A stretch of DNA of 28,258 nt from Candidatus Nomurabacteria bacterium. GTDB taxonomy: Bacteria; Patescibacteriota; Minisyncoccia; Phycocordibacterales; UBA9973. The stretch covers positions 1 through 28,258 of the forward strand of contig CALRCI010000003.1 in the NCBI GenBank assembly GCA_943354525.1, in the 5' to 3' direction. The first letter of the stretch is position 1. Each line of letters starts with the position of its first letter. The translations under genes and the position numbers were made by a program. The notes under the pieces were generated by a model. That model was not told the origin of the DNA. It saw nothing but the letters and a program-made list of their open reading frames with translations, and did not search any database. Below, piece by piece: positions 1-9,070 of the stretch.

Positions 1-3000
1 GCTTCGATCAACTCTGGTTCAGGTTCAAACAACAACAACGGTAATTCAAACAACAACACTTCAGGCCCAGTATCTGTAATGTAGTCTCAGGATAACCCAG
101 CATCAAACGTCGTTGTTTCTCGTCAGGCAACTGCTGACCTCGCGCACTTTACCTTCCCCGGTTCAGGCACGGTTAACACACTCACGCTTCAGCGTAGTGG
201 TGTTAGTTCAAACACTTCGCTTTCAAACGTCTATCTGTACCAGGGCGCAACTCGTATTACCGAGGCTGCTTCTGTCAACAGTTACGGCGTAATCACCTTC
301 AATGGTGTCAACCTCGCAGTCAACGGTTCTACAACCGTCTCTGTCAAAGCTGACATCGCGACAAGTCTTACTGGTGGAACTGTCGGTGTAACTCTCACAG
401 GCTACACTGTTTCTGGTTCTTCATCAGCTATGACTGCTAACCTCGCAGGTAACATCATGAGTATCACCGCTGGTGGCTCTGGTGTCATCGCACAGGTTAT
501 TGTTGACAACGGTGCTTCGTCTCCGTACAACAACGTCGCTGCTGCTACAATCAACGCTGGCGCAACTTCATACACCGTATGGTCTACACCTATCCAGGTG
601 AACACTCACACTGTATGGTTGAAAAGTCTCGCACTCCGCTACGTTGGTTCAGCTCCAAACGACGCGCTCTCCAACATCACACTTTACTTGAATGGCGTAC
701 CTACAGGTTCGACTTCAACAGTAAACTCGATGGGCTATGTCGTGTTTGATCTCTCTGCACACCCTGTTCTCATCAATACTGGTTCTACCACTATCGATGT
801 CCGCGGCGATGTCCAGAAGGGTTCAAACCGCAGCTTCCAGTTCTCACTCCAGAATGCAGCTGACCTCATGGTCACTGATTCACAGCTTAACGTGAACGTT
901 GCTCCAACTACTGCTAGTACGACGAGCTTCCTCATCAGTCAGGCTGGATTGATTACTATCAGCACAGGTTCTGCTACTACGGTCATCACTCCTAGCTTCC
1001 AAGCTATGACGAATGTCACGGGTGGCTCAACTAACGCTGTTATCGGTCGCTTCACGCTCCATGCGTATGGTGAAGATGTGAAAGTAAATACACTTTCTGT
1101 CACTCCAAACGTTGCAAGTGCTGTCGCTTCAGGTTCAGTAGACACTAACTCTTTGAACAATGTTGCGCTTTACTTCAATGGTGCACAGGTTGGTTCAAGT
1201 ACGAACTGGACGTCAGGTGCAATCACCTACAACCTTGGTTCGTCTATGATCATCCCAGCAGGCGTCGACAGTACTCTTGAAGTTCGTGCAGATGTTCAGA
1301 CTTCTGACAACTACAACCTTACTTCAGGTACTATCACGACAACACTCAACATCGGCTCTTCAAACGGTCAGGGTATGACGTCACTTAACACGACGAACTT
1401 CCCATTGGCTGCGATCAGTACGACTGGATTGACGATTGCAACTGGCTCGCTCTCTGTAGGTTCAAACCCTGCATACGCTAACCAGACAATCAATCCGAAC
1501 GTAACCAATCAGAAGATTGCATCGTTCGTTCTTCAGAACCAGAGTTCTTCTGAATCAGTTCGCGTTACTAACCTTGCGGTCGCTATGGCGCTCACATCCG
1601 TTGGTTCTACGAACTACTCAAACCTCTACACTTCTGAAACGTCAGGTTCAGGTTCTACTCCGATCAACCCTGCAACAGCTGCTGCTTCTGCAACATCGAC
1701 AAACAACTTCTCTGTTCTCTTCACACTCGCTCCGGGTGCGACGAAGACCATTGACGTCTTTGCTACGATCGGCGCAGGCACTGGCTCGTTCAGTACGACC
1801 TTGCTTCCGACAGCTGTCGGTGTGTCTTCTAACGTGAACGTCACGCCTTCTGCTGCAGTTACTGGTCAGACAATCACGATCGGTACCGGTACGTTCAACG
1901 CTCCTACGTTTGTCACTGGCTCATCTACTGTTTCGCAATTCGTTGCGGCAGCAGGCGGTCTCACTGATGGTACAGATGCAGCGTTCAAGTTTACTGCGAC
2001 AAGCGGTACGGCAACGGTCTCAGAACTCAAGTTCTCTATCACTGGCACAAACACCGTCGGATCACTCCGCATCGGTAACCAGACAGCGAACGTTCAGGTA
2101 ACTCCTGCAACGACGCTCAACGGTGCTATCGTTACTGCAGCTACATCAGCTGTTGTCACTTCAGCTACTGGTCTCAGTGTCGGTCAGATCCTCACGATCG
2201 GTAGTGAACAGGTTCAGATCACAGCTATCTCGGGTACGACTATCACGATCACTCGTGCAGTCAACTCAACGACAGCTGACGCCTACTCAAACGGCGCAAC
2301 CGTAACTCCAAAGGGTATTGCATACTTCACTGGCCTCAACATCGCCGTTCCAAACGGTAGTTCAGGTTCGACGATCCATGTCTTCCCTACGTACAGTTCA
2401 GTTGGTGCAAACGGTATCTCATCAAACACGTCAGCGACGGTTCAGATGGTGTACGAACAGCATTCAATTGGCGGTACGACGACTCCACAGGCTATAACCC
2501 CAATCAGCGCTCCAACGATGCAGGTTGTCGGTTCTAAGCCTATTATCACAGCTGCACACCCTACAACGACTCTCGCTGCAGGTGCAATCGAAGCAATCGA
2601 CATCACTGTCGCTGCTGATTCTCATGGCGATATCACTTTGAACTCGCTTCCAATCACAGTTACAATGAACGCTGCTACGGTTAGTACGACTGCAACAACG
2701 AACATCGTTGTTAAGGATGCAAACAATGCTACTATTGCTACAACCAATACTGCATTCGCTGCGACAACTGGTGGCGCAACGGTCATCAGCTTCACGACTC
2801 CTTACTTGATCCAGGGCGGCACGAGCCAGACATTCAAGATCTTCGTCACCGTAGTTGCGGTTACAGGAACTGGTGTCAACGGCGCGTCGATGGCAACATC
2901 ACCGACTGCTTCATCAGGATTCGGTTGGCAGGATACTGCTGGTAACAGCACATCCATCATCACCAACACGACGTACATCCCAAGTTACCCAAGTACCTTC

Positions 3001-3021
3001 ACGTCAGTTATTTATAACTAA
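1..3021 (+). CDS. Large repeat-containing surface (S-layer-like) protein, 3' part, interrupted by in-frame amber
   Basis: One reading frame (frame 1) is open from the window edge to TAA at 3019-3021 except for a TAG at 82-84. The product is rich in Thr, Ser, Asn, Val and Ala, almost free of Cys, and predicted to be beta-rich. Repeat units recur with a core like L-x-NV-x-LY-x-NG, a GxIxF strand and a V-x-x-D-V/I strand, near nt 130-390, 600-860 and 1030-1310. Later units differ. An Asn/Ser/Gly linker precedes the TAG. The C-terminus ends in a short aromatic tail (TSVIYN). The first ATG after the TAG is at 430, but no Shine-Dalgarno or promoter precedes it and it would cut into a repeat unit, so I treat the frame as one gene with a premature stop. 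Asn is written almost only as AAC, unlike later genes, which suggests high expression. The family assignment rests on composition and repeats only. Confidence 0.75.
82..84 (+). other. In-frame TAG inside the surface-protein frame
   Basis: The codons around it read GTA ATG TAG TCT CAG. The frame is coding-like on both sides: an Asn/Ser/Gly linker before and a beta-rich repeat after. Between 85 and 430 this frame has no ATG, GTG or TTG codon. It may be a true nonsense mutation, an assembly or strain-mixture error, or readthrough. Confidence 0.8.
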
Positions 3022-3087
3022 CGCGTAGGCCTGGATACCCTCGGATACGTCCTTGGTTATGAAAGTCCGGTGGACTTAAAACACCAC

Positions 3088-3120
3088 AAAAACACTCCCT
3101 CACGGGGGTGTTTTTGTTTT
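3088..3120 (+). terminator. Intrinsic terminator of the surface-protein gene
   Basis: A 12-bp stem (3088-3099 with 3104-3115, one G-T wobble) with loop TCAC has a CCC/GGG core and runs directly into TTTTTGTTTT. It lies 66 nt after the stop codon. A smaller 6-bp hairpin (AAGTCC/GGACTT) sits just upstream at 3064-3078. Confidence 0.85.
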
Positions 3121-3147
3121 GGCCGGATGAAACTTTTTTGGTATACT
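3119..3147 (+). promoter_or_regulatory. Promoter of the ligase operon (extended -10, leaderless)
   Basis: An extended -10 TGG-TATACT ends at 3147, 7 nt before the ATG at 3155. A weak -35 (TTGGCC, 3119-3124) lies 17 nt upstream. Normal start-site spacing would put the mRNA 5' end at or next to the A of the ATG. Confidence 0.7.
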
Positions 3148-3154
3148 TGGGCGT

Positions 3155-4450
3155 ATGAAGAAATATGCCACATGGGTGCTTCTCGCCGCCGCGGTCTCGC
3201 CGCTCGTCGTCAATGCCAATCTTCTCTCGCCGTATATCGACGAGAAAGTCTTTTTTCTACGGTTCCTCGCATGTGTAGTGATGACTCTTTTGACCATCGC
3301 GCTTCTCTCATTCCGCAAAGACGCAGATGAAATCGTGTCTTCAGTAAAAGACATGCTCCGAGATCCGATTTTCTGGGCCGTATCGGCCAATATGCTGCTT
3401 CTCGTATTGAGCACGATTTTCGCCTTTGATCGATCTATCGCATTCTTCGGCGAGCCGATTCGCGGCGAGGGCTTCCTGACGCTCTTCACGATCTATCTGC
3501 TCTATGTTTCCGTCCGCCTTCTTTTCCGCAAGAAAGAATGGAATACGTTCTTCCTCATCTCACTGGCTTGCACGGTAATCCTTTTCATCATCGAGATCAA
3601 ACAGGCACTCCTCGGCATGATCCGTCCGAGTTCGCTCTTCGGCAATCCGATCTTTCTCTCGGGCTACTACCTCTTCTCTCTGTTTGCCGGCTATCAGGTC
3701 TGGCAGTGGGGAAGAGAAATTAAAAATAATTTCTACGCTTTCTTTGGAATCACTGCCATCGTTCTCGCCGGCGTCGGCATTCTTGTGACGAAGACTCGCG
3801 GTACGATTCTCAGTGTCTTTGTCGGCATGGTCGCATTGGCGATCATTGCGGCACTCTTCGGCCGGAGAGAAAGCTTCGGCCGATTTTCCGTCCGGAAAAT
3901 CGGCATCGTCATCTGCGCAGTGCTCATATCATTTAGTGTTCTCTTCGGGCTGACGCGCCACGGTGCATTCTGGCAGCATGTGCCGGGATTGAATCGTGTC
4001 GCAGCGGTGACGAGCACTGATGCGACGACACTGTCTCGTCTGGAATATACCAAGGCCTCGGTCGCAGGATTTTTTGGCGATCGCAATCCGAAGACGCTTC
4101 TCCTCGGCTGGGGCTGGGATAATTTCCTGTTTGCGTGGATTGCACACTATGATCCAAGCTTCTTCCTCTACGATCAAGGCAGCGCCGATCGCGCTCACAA
4201 CAAACTCGTCGACGTGCTCGTTATGTCAGGCTTGCTCGGCCTGATCTCATATCTCGCCATCTGGTTCGTATTCATACAGAAGCTGTGGCGCTCGGCACGG
4301 GTGGGGATTATGGCGCTTGCCGGCGTTATCTTCTGGGCCGCGGCGTATTTCGTAAACAATTTATTTATTTTCGATATCAGTGTGACGTTGCTCACCTTTT
4401 ATCTCCTGCTTGCCTTTATCAGCACGACATCAAATGAAAAAACTAACTGA
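3155..4450 (+). CDS. O-antigen ligase/polymerase-like membrane protein (Wzy_C type)
   Basis: This 431-residue polytopic membrane protein has about ten or more hydrophobic segments from residue 5 onward. The central TKTRGTILSVFVGMVAL segment matches the Wzy_C signature (an Arg-containing stretch opening a TM helix). A long periplasmic-type loop before the last helices contains RAHNKLVDVLVMSGLLG, matching the conserved His-Asn region of O-antigen ligases and polymerases. The family joins or polymerises undecaprenyl-linked glycans outside the membrane. The start at 3155 fits a leaderless promoter. The stop overlaps the next gene by 17 bp, so the two are probably co-expressed. Whether it acts as ligase, Wzy polymerase or protein O-glycosyltransferase cannot be told from sequence. 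Confidence 0.85.
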   Translation: MKKYATWVLLAAAVSPLVVNANLLSPYIDEKVFFLRFLACVVMTLLTIALLSFRKDADEIVSSVKDMLRDPIFWAVSANMLLLVLSTIFAFDRSIAFFGEPIRGEGFLTLFTIYLLYVSVRLLFRKKEWNTFFLISLACTVILFIIEIKQALLGMIRPSSLFGNPIFLSGYYLFSLFAGYQVWQWGREIKNNFYAFFGITAIVLAGVGILVTKTRGTILSVFVGMVALAIIAALFGRRESFGRFSVRKIGIVICAVLISFSVLFGLTRHGAFWQHVPGLNRVAAVTSTDATTLSRLEYTKASVAGFFGDRNPKTLLLGWGWDNFLFAWIAHYDPSFFLYDQGSADRAHNKLVDVLVMSGLLGLISYLAIWFVFIQKLWRSARVGIMALAGVIFWAAAYFVNNLFIFDISVTLLTFYLLLAFISTTSNEKTN

Positions 4451-5318
4451 TACTCATTTTAAAATACTTCTCGCAGCGCTCTTCGGAGGGGCAGCGCTTT
4501 TTACCGGAGTCGCCTTCTTCGTCTGGACCGTCATTCCGTACGCGCAGATGGGCCGATTCTACAAAGAATTCCGCCGGGCGGTGAACGGCACGCCGAGCGC
4601 ACTCATGGATTCCCAGTTTGCGTTCTCACCGTACACCTCTGTCCAGCCAGCGCTCCGCTACACGCTGATTGCGTACTTATTCGATGAATACAAGGCTGGC
4701 CGTCTCGACAACACGGCGCCGCTGATTCCGTTTGCGATAGAGAAGATGAAAGAAACTGCCAATCGTGATACGGCCGGCCACCCGTATTATTTCTCATCGA
4801 TTGCCAAGGCCTACGATGAATTAGCCGAAGTCCATCCTGATGCGGCCGGCGCATATTACAAACAAGCTGAAGTGTATTATAAGGAATCGCTTGCGCGCTC
4901 GCCCAATAATTACAATCAGGATGCGCGCTATGCCTATGCGATCAATCTGACCAATCAGGGCCGGACCGATGAGGCTGTCACACTTCTGCGTGCGACACTG
5001 GCTGCCGATACACGCGTACCACTCTCGCATTATTTCCTCGGTGTCATACTGTTCAAGCAGGGATTCCAAAACAGTACTGAAGCGCTGCACGAGCTCGAAT
5101 ACGCGCTCGATCATGATGCCGATCCGAGTCCGACGCTTTCGAAGAAGATCTATCAGAAGCTGCTGTATCATTTTTACAATACGAAGGAAGTCGATCAGTT
5201 CCTGATCGTCATTCGCCGATTGCCGCAGTATGATCCCGCTCAGGCGTCAATCTATGCGACGATCATCGAGTATGTCACCAAGCATCACAGCGTCCCATTG
5301 CTTGATCTCCAACAATAA
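4434..5318 (+). CDS. Membrane-anchored TPR protein
   Basis: The 294-residue product begins at the ATG at 4434, inside the 3' end of the ligase-like gene. A longer start at 4410 has no support. Residues about 10-35 form one TM segment (LLAALFGGAALFTGVAFFVW). The rest is alpha-helical, with TPR-like helix pairs such as YFSSIAKAYDELAEVHPDAA, ARYAYAINLTNQGRTDEAV and HYFLGVILFKQG. O-antigen ligase-like proteins often have a TPR domain fused or adjacent, so a role as partner or scaffold of the ligase is plausible. It has no catalytic motif that I recognise. Its stop shares a base with the next start (TAATG), which suggests translational coupling. Confidence 0.8.
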   Translation: MKKLTDTHFKILLAALFGGAALFTGVAFFVWTVIPYAQMGRFYKEFRRAVNGTPSALMDSQFAFSPYTSVQPALRYTLIAYLFDEYKAGRLDNTAPLIPFAIEKMKETANRDTAGHPYYFSSIAKAYDELAEVHPDAAGAYYKQAEVYYKESLARSPNNYNQDARYAYAINLTNQGRTDEAVTLLRATLAADTRVPLSHYFLGVILFKQGFQNSTEALHELEYALDHDADPSPTLSKKIYQKLLYHFYNTKEVDQFLIVIRRLPQYDPAQASIYATIIEYVTKHHSVPLLDLQQ

Positions 5319-7072
5319 TGAAAGTCTCAATCATCATACCTGCATATACCAGTGAGGAATTCATCGCGTCTGCGATCGACTCAGTCCTGTCACACACGTA
5401 TTCGGACATCGAATGCATCGTCGTCGACCCAGGATTATCTGACCGTACTTCTGAAATCATCAGAGGCTATTCCGGTACAGTAACCGTACTCGCGGATGAT
5501 TCCGGCGCAGGAGTTTTTGCCGCGCTCAATACAGGAATCAAGGCTGCGACAGGCGATATCATCGGCTGGCTCGGCGCCGATGAGCTGTATGCGGATCCGG
5601 ATGTCATCGAGAAAGCCGTGCAAGCCATCGAGATGAAGGGAGTGGATATGTGCTGGGGAGATCTGGCGTACATAGACCGGCATGATTCGAAACATGTCCT
5701 CCGATTCTGGAAATCATCTCCCTATACGAAAGGCGCATTCGCGCGAGGCTGGCAGTTGCCGCAATCGGCATCGTTCATCAAGAAAAGTATCTTCGAGCGC
5801 TACGGCTATTTTAATACTGATTTCACAATCGCTGCCGACTACGAATTATTCCTGCGCCTGCTCGAGAAGCACACGTTTGCGACCCACTATGTGTCTCTCA
5901 TATTCGTGAAGCGGCGGACAGATCGCGTCGATGGCAAGAGTCTCGCTGAGATTATCGCTGGCAACAAAGAATGTTATCGGGCATGGGCAGTGAACGGCCT
6001 GCCCGTCAATCCACTTCGCGTCTTCGTGCCGAAACTATTCGGCAAAGTTCCGCAGTACGTCGGCGCACAATCTCGCGTAGAAAAAATGTATCGGGCTAAG
6101 AACAGAGTCCTTCGTGCGCTTGTGCTCGGCGGCGGCGGATTCATCGGCAGCCATCTCGTGCGCCGTTTGAAAACCGAAGGCTATTTCGTCCGCGCCGCCG
6201 ATCTCCGCAAGCCTGAATTTTCTCGGACAGCGGCCGATGAGTTCGTCGTCGGAGATCTGCGCGACCAATCAGTCTGCCGCGCCGTGCTCGACGGATATTT
6301 CGACGAGGTGTATCAGCTCGCAGCCGATATGGGTGGCGCAGGCTACATCTTTACCGGTGATCATGATGCCGACGTCATGCACAATTCGGCATCAATTAAT
6401 CTCAATATCGTCGAACTAGCGCGCGAACATGCCGTCGGCAAAATTTTCTATTCGTCATCGGCGTGCATGTATCCGGCCTACAATCAGGAAGATCCCGAGA
6501 ATCCGAACTGTGCCGAATCCTCAGCCTATCCTGCCGCACCAGATTCTGAATATGGATGGGAGAAACTCTTCAGCGAGCGCGTCTATCTCTCGTATGCGAG
6601 AAATTACGGACTCTCCGTCCGCATCGCGCGCTTCCACAACATCTTCGGCCCTGAGAGCGCGTGGCGCGGCGGCCGAGAAAAAGGACCGGCTGCGATCTGC
6701 CGCAAAGTCGCCGAGGCGCGAGACGGCGGTGCGATAGAGATCTGGGGGGATGGATTTCAGACCCGCTCATTTCTCTACATCGATGAATGCATTGAAGGCA
6801 TGCGCCGGTTCATGGCGTCAGATTTTCCCGGGCCTCTCAATATCGGTTCAGATGAAATGGTAACGATCAATCAGCTAGCTGAGATGGCTGCTGAGATCTC
6901 TGGCAAAAAACTCGCGCATAAGCATATTGCCGGACCATTGGGTGTGCGCGGCAGAAATTCTGATAATACACTGATCCAGGAGAAGCTCGGCTGGGCGCCG
7001 TCGGCATCGCTTCGCGCCGGTATGGAAAAAACCTACGCATGGATCGTGGAGCAGATTGCGGCAACTACGTGA
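5318..7072 (+). CDS. Fusion: GT2 glycosyltransferase + GDP-mannose 3,5-epimerase-like SDR
   Basis: This is one continuous 584-residue ORF with two enzymes. Residues 1-~245 are a GT-A family 2 transferase: the N-terminal VSIIIPAY strand, DD at 60-61, GADE at 86-89 where the DxD normally lies, and AADYELFLR. Residues ~266-584 are an extended SDR: GGGGFIG at 271-277, SSACMYP with Cys383, YGWEK (Tyr412, Lys416), GGREKGPAAICRK with Lys455, TRSFLYIDE and GVRGRNSDNTLI. Together these match plant-type GDP-mannose 3,5-epimerase, including the Cys/Lys acid-base pair, rather than GDP-fucose synthase or 4,6-dehydratase. Predicted product: GDP-L-galactose or GDP-L-gulose. The linker (245-265) is basic. 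The frame is intact across the junction and the DNA shows no stop or restart signal. The gene overlaps the next one by 4 bp (GTGA). Confidence 0.88.
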   Translation: MKVSIIIPAYTSEEFIASAIDSVLSHTYSDIECIVVDPGLSDRTSEIIRGYSGTVTVLADDSGAGVFAALNTGIKAATGDIIGWLGADELYADPDVIEKAVQAIEMKGVDMCWGDLAYIDRHDSKHVLRFWKSSPYTKGAFARGWQLPQSASFIKKSIFERYGYFNTDFTIAADYELFLRLLEKHTFATHYVSLIFVKRRTDRVDGKSLAEIIAGNKECYRAWAVNGLPVNPLRVFVPKLFGKVPQYVGAQSRVEKMYRAKNRVLRALVLGGGGFIGSHLVRRLKTEGYFVRAADLRKPEFSRTAADEFVVGDLRDQSVCRAVLDGYFDEVYQLAADMGGAGYIFTGDHDADVMHNSASINLNIVELAREHAVGKIFYSSSACMYPAYNQEDPENPNCAESSAYPAAPDSEYGWEKLFSERVYLSYARNYGLSVRIARFHNIFGPESAWRGGREKGPAAICRKVAEARDGGAIEIWGDGFQTRSFLYIDECIEGMRRFMASDFPGPLNIGSDEMVTINQLAEMAAEISGKKLAHKHIAGPLGVRGRNSDNTLIQEKLGWAPSASLRAGMEKTYAWIVEQIAATT

Positions 7073-7917
7073 ATTCTTTTCTCGACAAGAAAATAAGAAA
7101 ACTAAAATTGATCTACCAAGAGCACGGATTCGTCGGAGCACTCTTGTTCTCGATGAATTTTCTGATCGCCAAGACCGGATGGTTCCATGACAAATGGTTC
7201 TTCGGACGATTGGTTGAGTTCCGAGGTAATGTCGTACACCTCAACGGATGCCGGTTTCGTCTCGACAGTCCACTCTTTACGACGGCGTTCAAATCCCGTT
7301 TTATTCTCGGTCGGTATGAGAGAAAAGAACGTCGCGTCGTACGTCGCTGGCTCAACCCATCATTGCCGGTTATTGAACTCGGAGGTTCTATCGGCGTCGT
7401 GGCCTGCATCACAAATAAGAAATTAACTCATCCCGAAAAGCATGTCGTAGTCGAAGCTAATCCGCAATTAATCCCGCTGCTTGCGGCAAATCGTGATCTG
7501 AATGCATGCTCTTTTAGGATACTCAATAAGGCGCTCGGCTATGCCGAAGAGAGTATGATTTTCTATGCCCATGAGCGGTTTTCGAGTGGAGGAACAACGC
7601 GTGTGACCGATCGTCCCATATCAGTATCAGCTACCACACTGGCTGAAATTTTTGCCGATGCAAAGTTTGAACATGCTAATCTCATCTGCGACATTGAAGG
7701 TGCTGAAGTGGAACTGATTGCGCACGAACTAGAGACCATTTCCAAAAAAGTTTTTCAATTCATCGTCGAGGTCCATCCGTCCATTGTGGGCGAGGAGGCG
7801 ATACATCATCTTCGTATAGAGATAGAAGCAGTCGGTTTCCGTAGAATTCGTACCAGCGTCGATCCATACGGCGACGTGCTGATTTTTGAAAATACAAACA
7901 TCACATCCAGCATCTGA
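7069..7917 (+). CDS. FkbM-family SAM-dependent methyltransferase
   Basis: I chose the GTG at 7069 because GTGA overlaps the upstream stop (7070-7072), a classic coupled start. The ATG at 7039 lies well inside the upstream gene. The product has about 282 residues. A basic N-terminal region is followed by the SAM-binding strand-loop PVIELGGSIGVVACI, then the acidic VVEANPQLIPLLAANR and the late DIEGAEVELIAHE motif. All are typical of the FkbM fold (PF05050). FkbM enzymes usually O-methylate sugars or related hydroxyls, so it may cap or decorate a glycan residue of this locus. The acceptor is unknown. Confidence 0.85.
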   Translation: MNSFLDKKIRKLKLIYQEHGFVGALLFSMNFLIAKTGWFHDKWFFGRLVEFRGNVVHLNGCRFRLDSPLFTTAFKSRFILGRYERKERRVVRRWLNPSLPVIELGGSIGVVACITNKKLTHPEKHVVVEANPQLIPLLAANRDLNACSFRILNKALGYAEESMIFYAHERFSSGGTTRVTDRPISVSATTLAEIFADAKFEHANLICDIEGAEVELIAHELETISKKVFQFIVEVHPSIVGEEAIHHLRIEIEAVGFRRIRTSVDPYGDVLIFENTNITSSI

Positions 7918-7923
7918 GAGTAG

Positions 7924-7952
7924 TTGCAGTATTTCATCCTTTGTGGTTCAAT
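7924..7952 (+). promoter_or_regulatory. Candidate internal promoter for neuB (leaderless)
   Basis: TTGCAG (7924-7929), a 17-nt spacer and TTCAAT (7947-7952) are followed by 7 nt to the ATG at 7960. The -10 is weak (4 of 6), but the spacing repeats the leaderless pattern seen elsewhere in the window. Confidence 0.4.
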
Positions 7953-7959
7953 TAAGCCT

Positions 7960-9042
7960 ATGAATATCCTAGATGCATACAAAGATCTTTCCGGCACGGT
8001 CCGTATCGGCGACACACTGGTTGGTGTTGGACAGCCGGTTTTTTTCATTGCTGAGATCGGCAACAACCACAACGGCGATTATTTTTTGGCGAAGAAATCT
8101 CTCGAAGAAGCAGTCAAAAGCGGTGCCACTGCCGTCAAATTTCAGAAGCGGTTCATCGATGAAGTTTTCACCAAGGAGATGCAGGACGTGCCGCAGACCA
8201 AGGATCAGATCTATGGCGCGACGTATGGTGAATACCGCCGCAATCTCGAGCTCGGCGAAGAAGATTTCATCAAATTGAAGCAGTATGCGGATGAGCTTGG
8301 CGTCATTTTTTTTGCGACACCGTTCGATTTGAAGAGCGTGGATTTTTTGGAAAAAATCGGCATGGATGTCTACAAGATCGCGTCCTTCGATGTCACCAAT
8401 ATTCCGCTTCTCGACTACGTCGCCCAAAAAGGCAAGCCCGTTATCCTCTCTGTCGGCATGTCGACTGTCGAGGAGATCGATCTCGCGCTCGCCGCGCTCC
8501 TCAAACACACGAAACAAGTTATCTTACTCCACTGCGTTTCGATTTATCCAACACCCGATGATCGGCTCAATCTCTCGACGATATCATTTCTCAAGGAGAA
8601 ATACGCGCCGCTGCCTGTCGGCTATTCCGGCCATGAACGTGATTTTCTGCCGAGTCTGGCATCAGTGGTTCTCGGCGCGAAATGCATTGAACGACATTTC
8701 ACGCTCGATAAGAATCTACCCGGTCCCGATCATGCGACCGTCAGTCTCGATCCCGTCGAGTTCAAAGACATGGTGGCTGCCACCCGCCGCCTCGAACAAT
8801 CCCTCGGCATCTCGGGAAAAACACTCATGGAAGAAGAAAAAAAGGCGCGCGACAAACACAGCAAAAGCATTGTTTCTCGAGAGCATCTGCCAGCTGGTAC
8901 GACGATCACCTATGAGCGCGTCACGTACAAGAGTCCAGGCCACGGCCTCAAACCGTACATGATCGAGAAAATATTGGGATTGAAGACCAAAGTTGATATT
9001 CCGGAAGATACCGTCATCACGAGCGAGCACATTGATTGGTAG
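7960..9042 (+). CDS. neuB: Nonulosonic acid synthase (NeuB/SpsE family) with SAF domain
   Basis: Predicted to condense phosphoenolpyruvate with an N-acyl-hexosamine to make a nonulosonic acid (sialic, legionaminic or pseudaminic type). The 360-residue product has the NeuB barrel: AEIGNNHNGD (31-40) with the catalytic Glu, TAVKFQKR, IFFATPFD, YKIASFD, GYSGHERD and IERHFTLDKNLPGPDHA, which carry the metal-binding His residues. The C-terminal SAF/antifreeze-like domain (about 295-360, SIVSREHLPAGTTIT) is present. The ATG at 7960 is preferred over a TTG at 7924 because the family start and a possible leaderless promoter fit it. Which nonulosonate is made is not resolved. The SpsF-like and KdsC-like genes at 14942 and 15738 would complete activation. 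Confidence 0.9.
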   Translation: MNILDAYKDLSGTVRIGDTLVGVGQPVFFIAEIGNNHNGDYFLAKKSLEEAVKSGATAVKFQKRFIDEVFTKEMQDVPQTKDQIYGATYGEYRRNLELGEEDFIKLKQYADELGVIFFATPFDLKSVDFLEKIGMDVYKIASFDVTNIPLLDYVAQKGKPVILSVGMSTVEEIDLALAALLKHTKQVILLHCVSIYPTPDDRLNLSTISFLKEKYAPLPVGYSGHERDFLPSLASVVLGAKCIERHFTLDKNLPGPDHATVSLDPVEFKDMVAATRRLEQSLGISGKTLMEEEKKARDKHSKSIVSREHLPAGTTITYERVTYKSPGHGLKPYMIEKILGLKTKVDIPEDTVITSEHIDW

Positions 9043-9070
9043 CACGCCGCAATTTTCTCAGATCTCATAT

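Noticed and set aside
402..2305. Several overlapping ORFs on both strands inside the surface-protein gene
   Set aside because: These are shadow frames made by the strongly biased codon use. They show low-complexity Ser/Leu/Arg or Val/Ala composition and no domains.
430..3021. Independent gene starting at ATG 430
   Set aside because: There is no promoter or ribosome site, the ATG falls within a repeat unit, and the frame upstream to 85 is equally coding-like. The ATG is probably internal.
7039..7068. ATG start at 7039 for the FkbM gene
   Set aside because: It overlaps the fusion gene by 34 nt. The GTG at 7069 gives a classical 4-bp coupled overlap.
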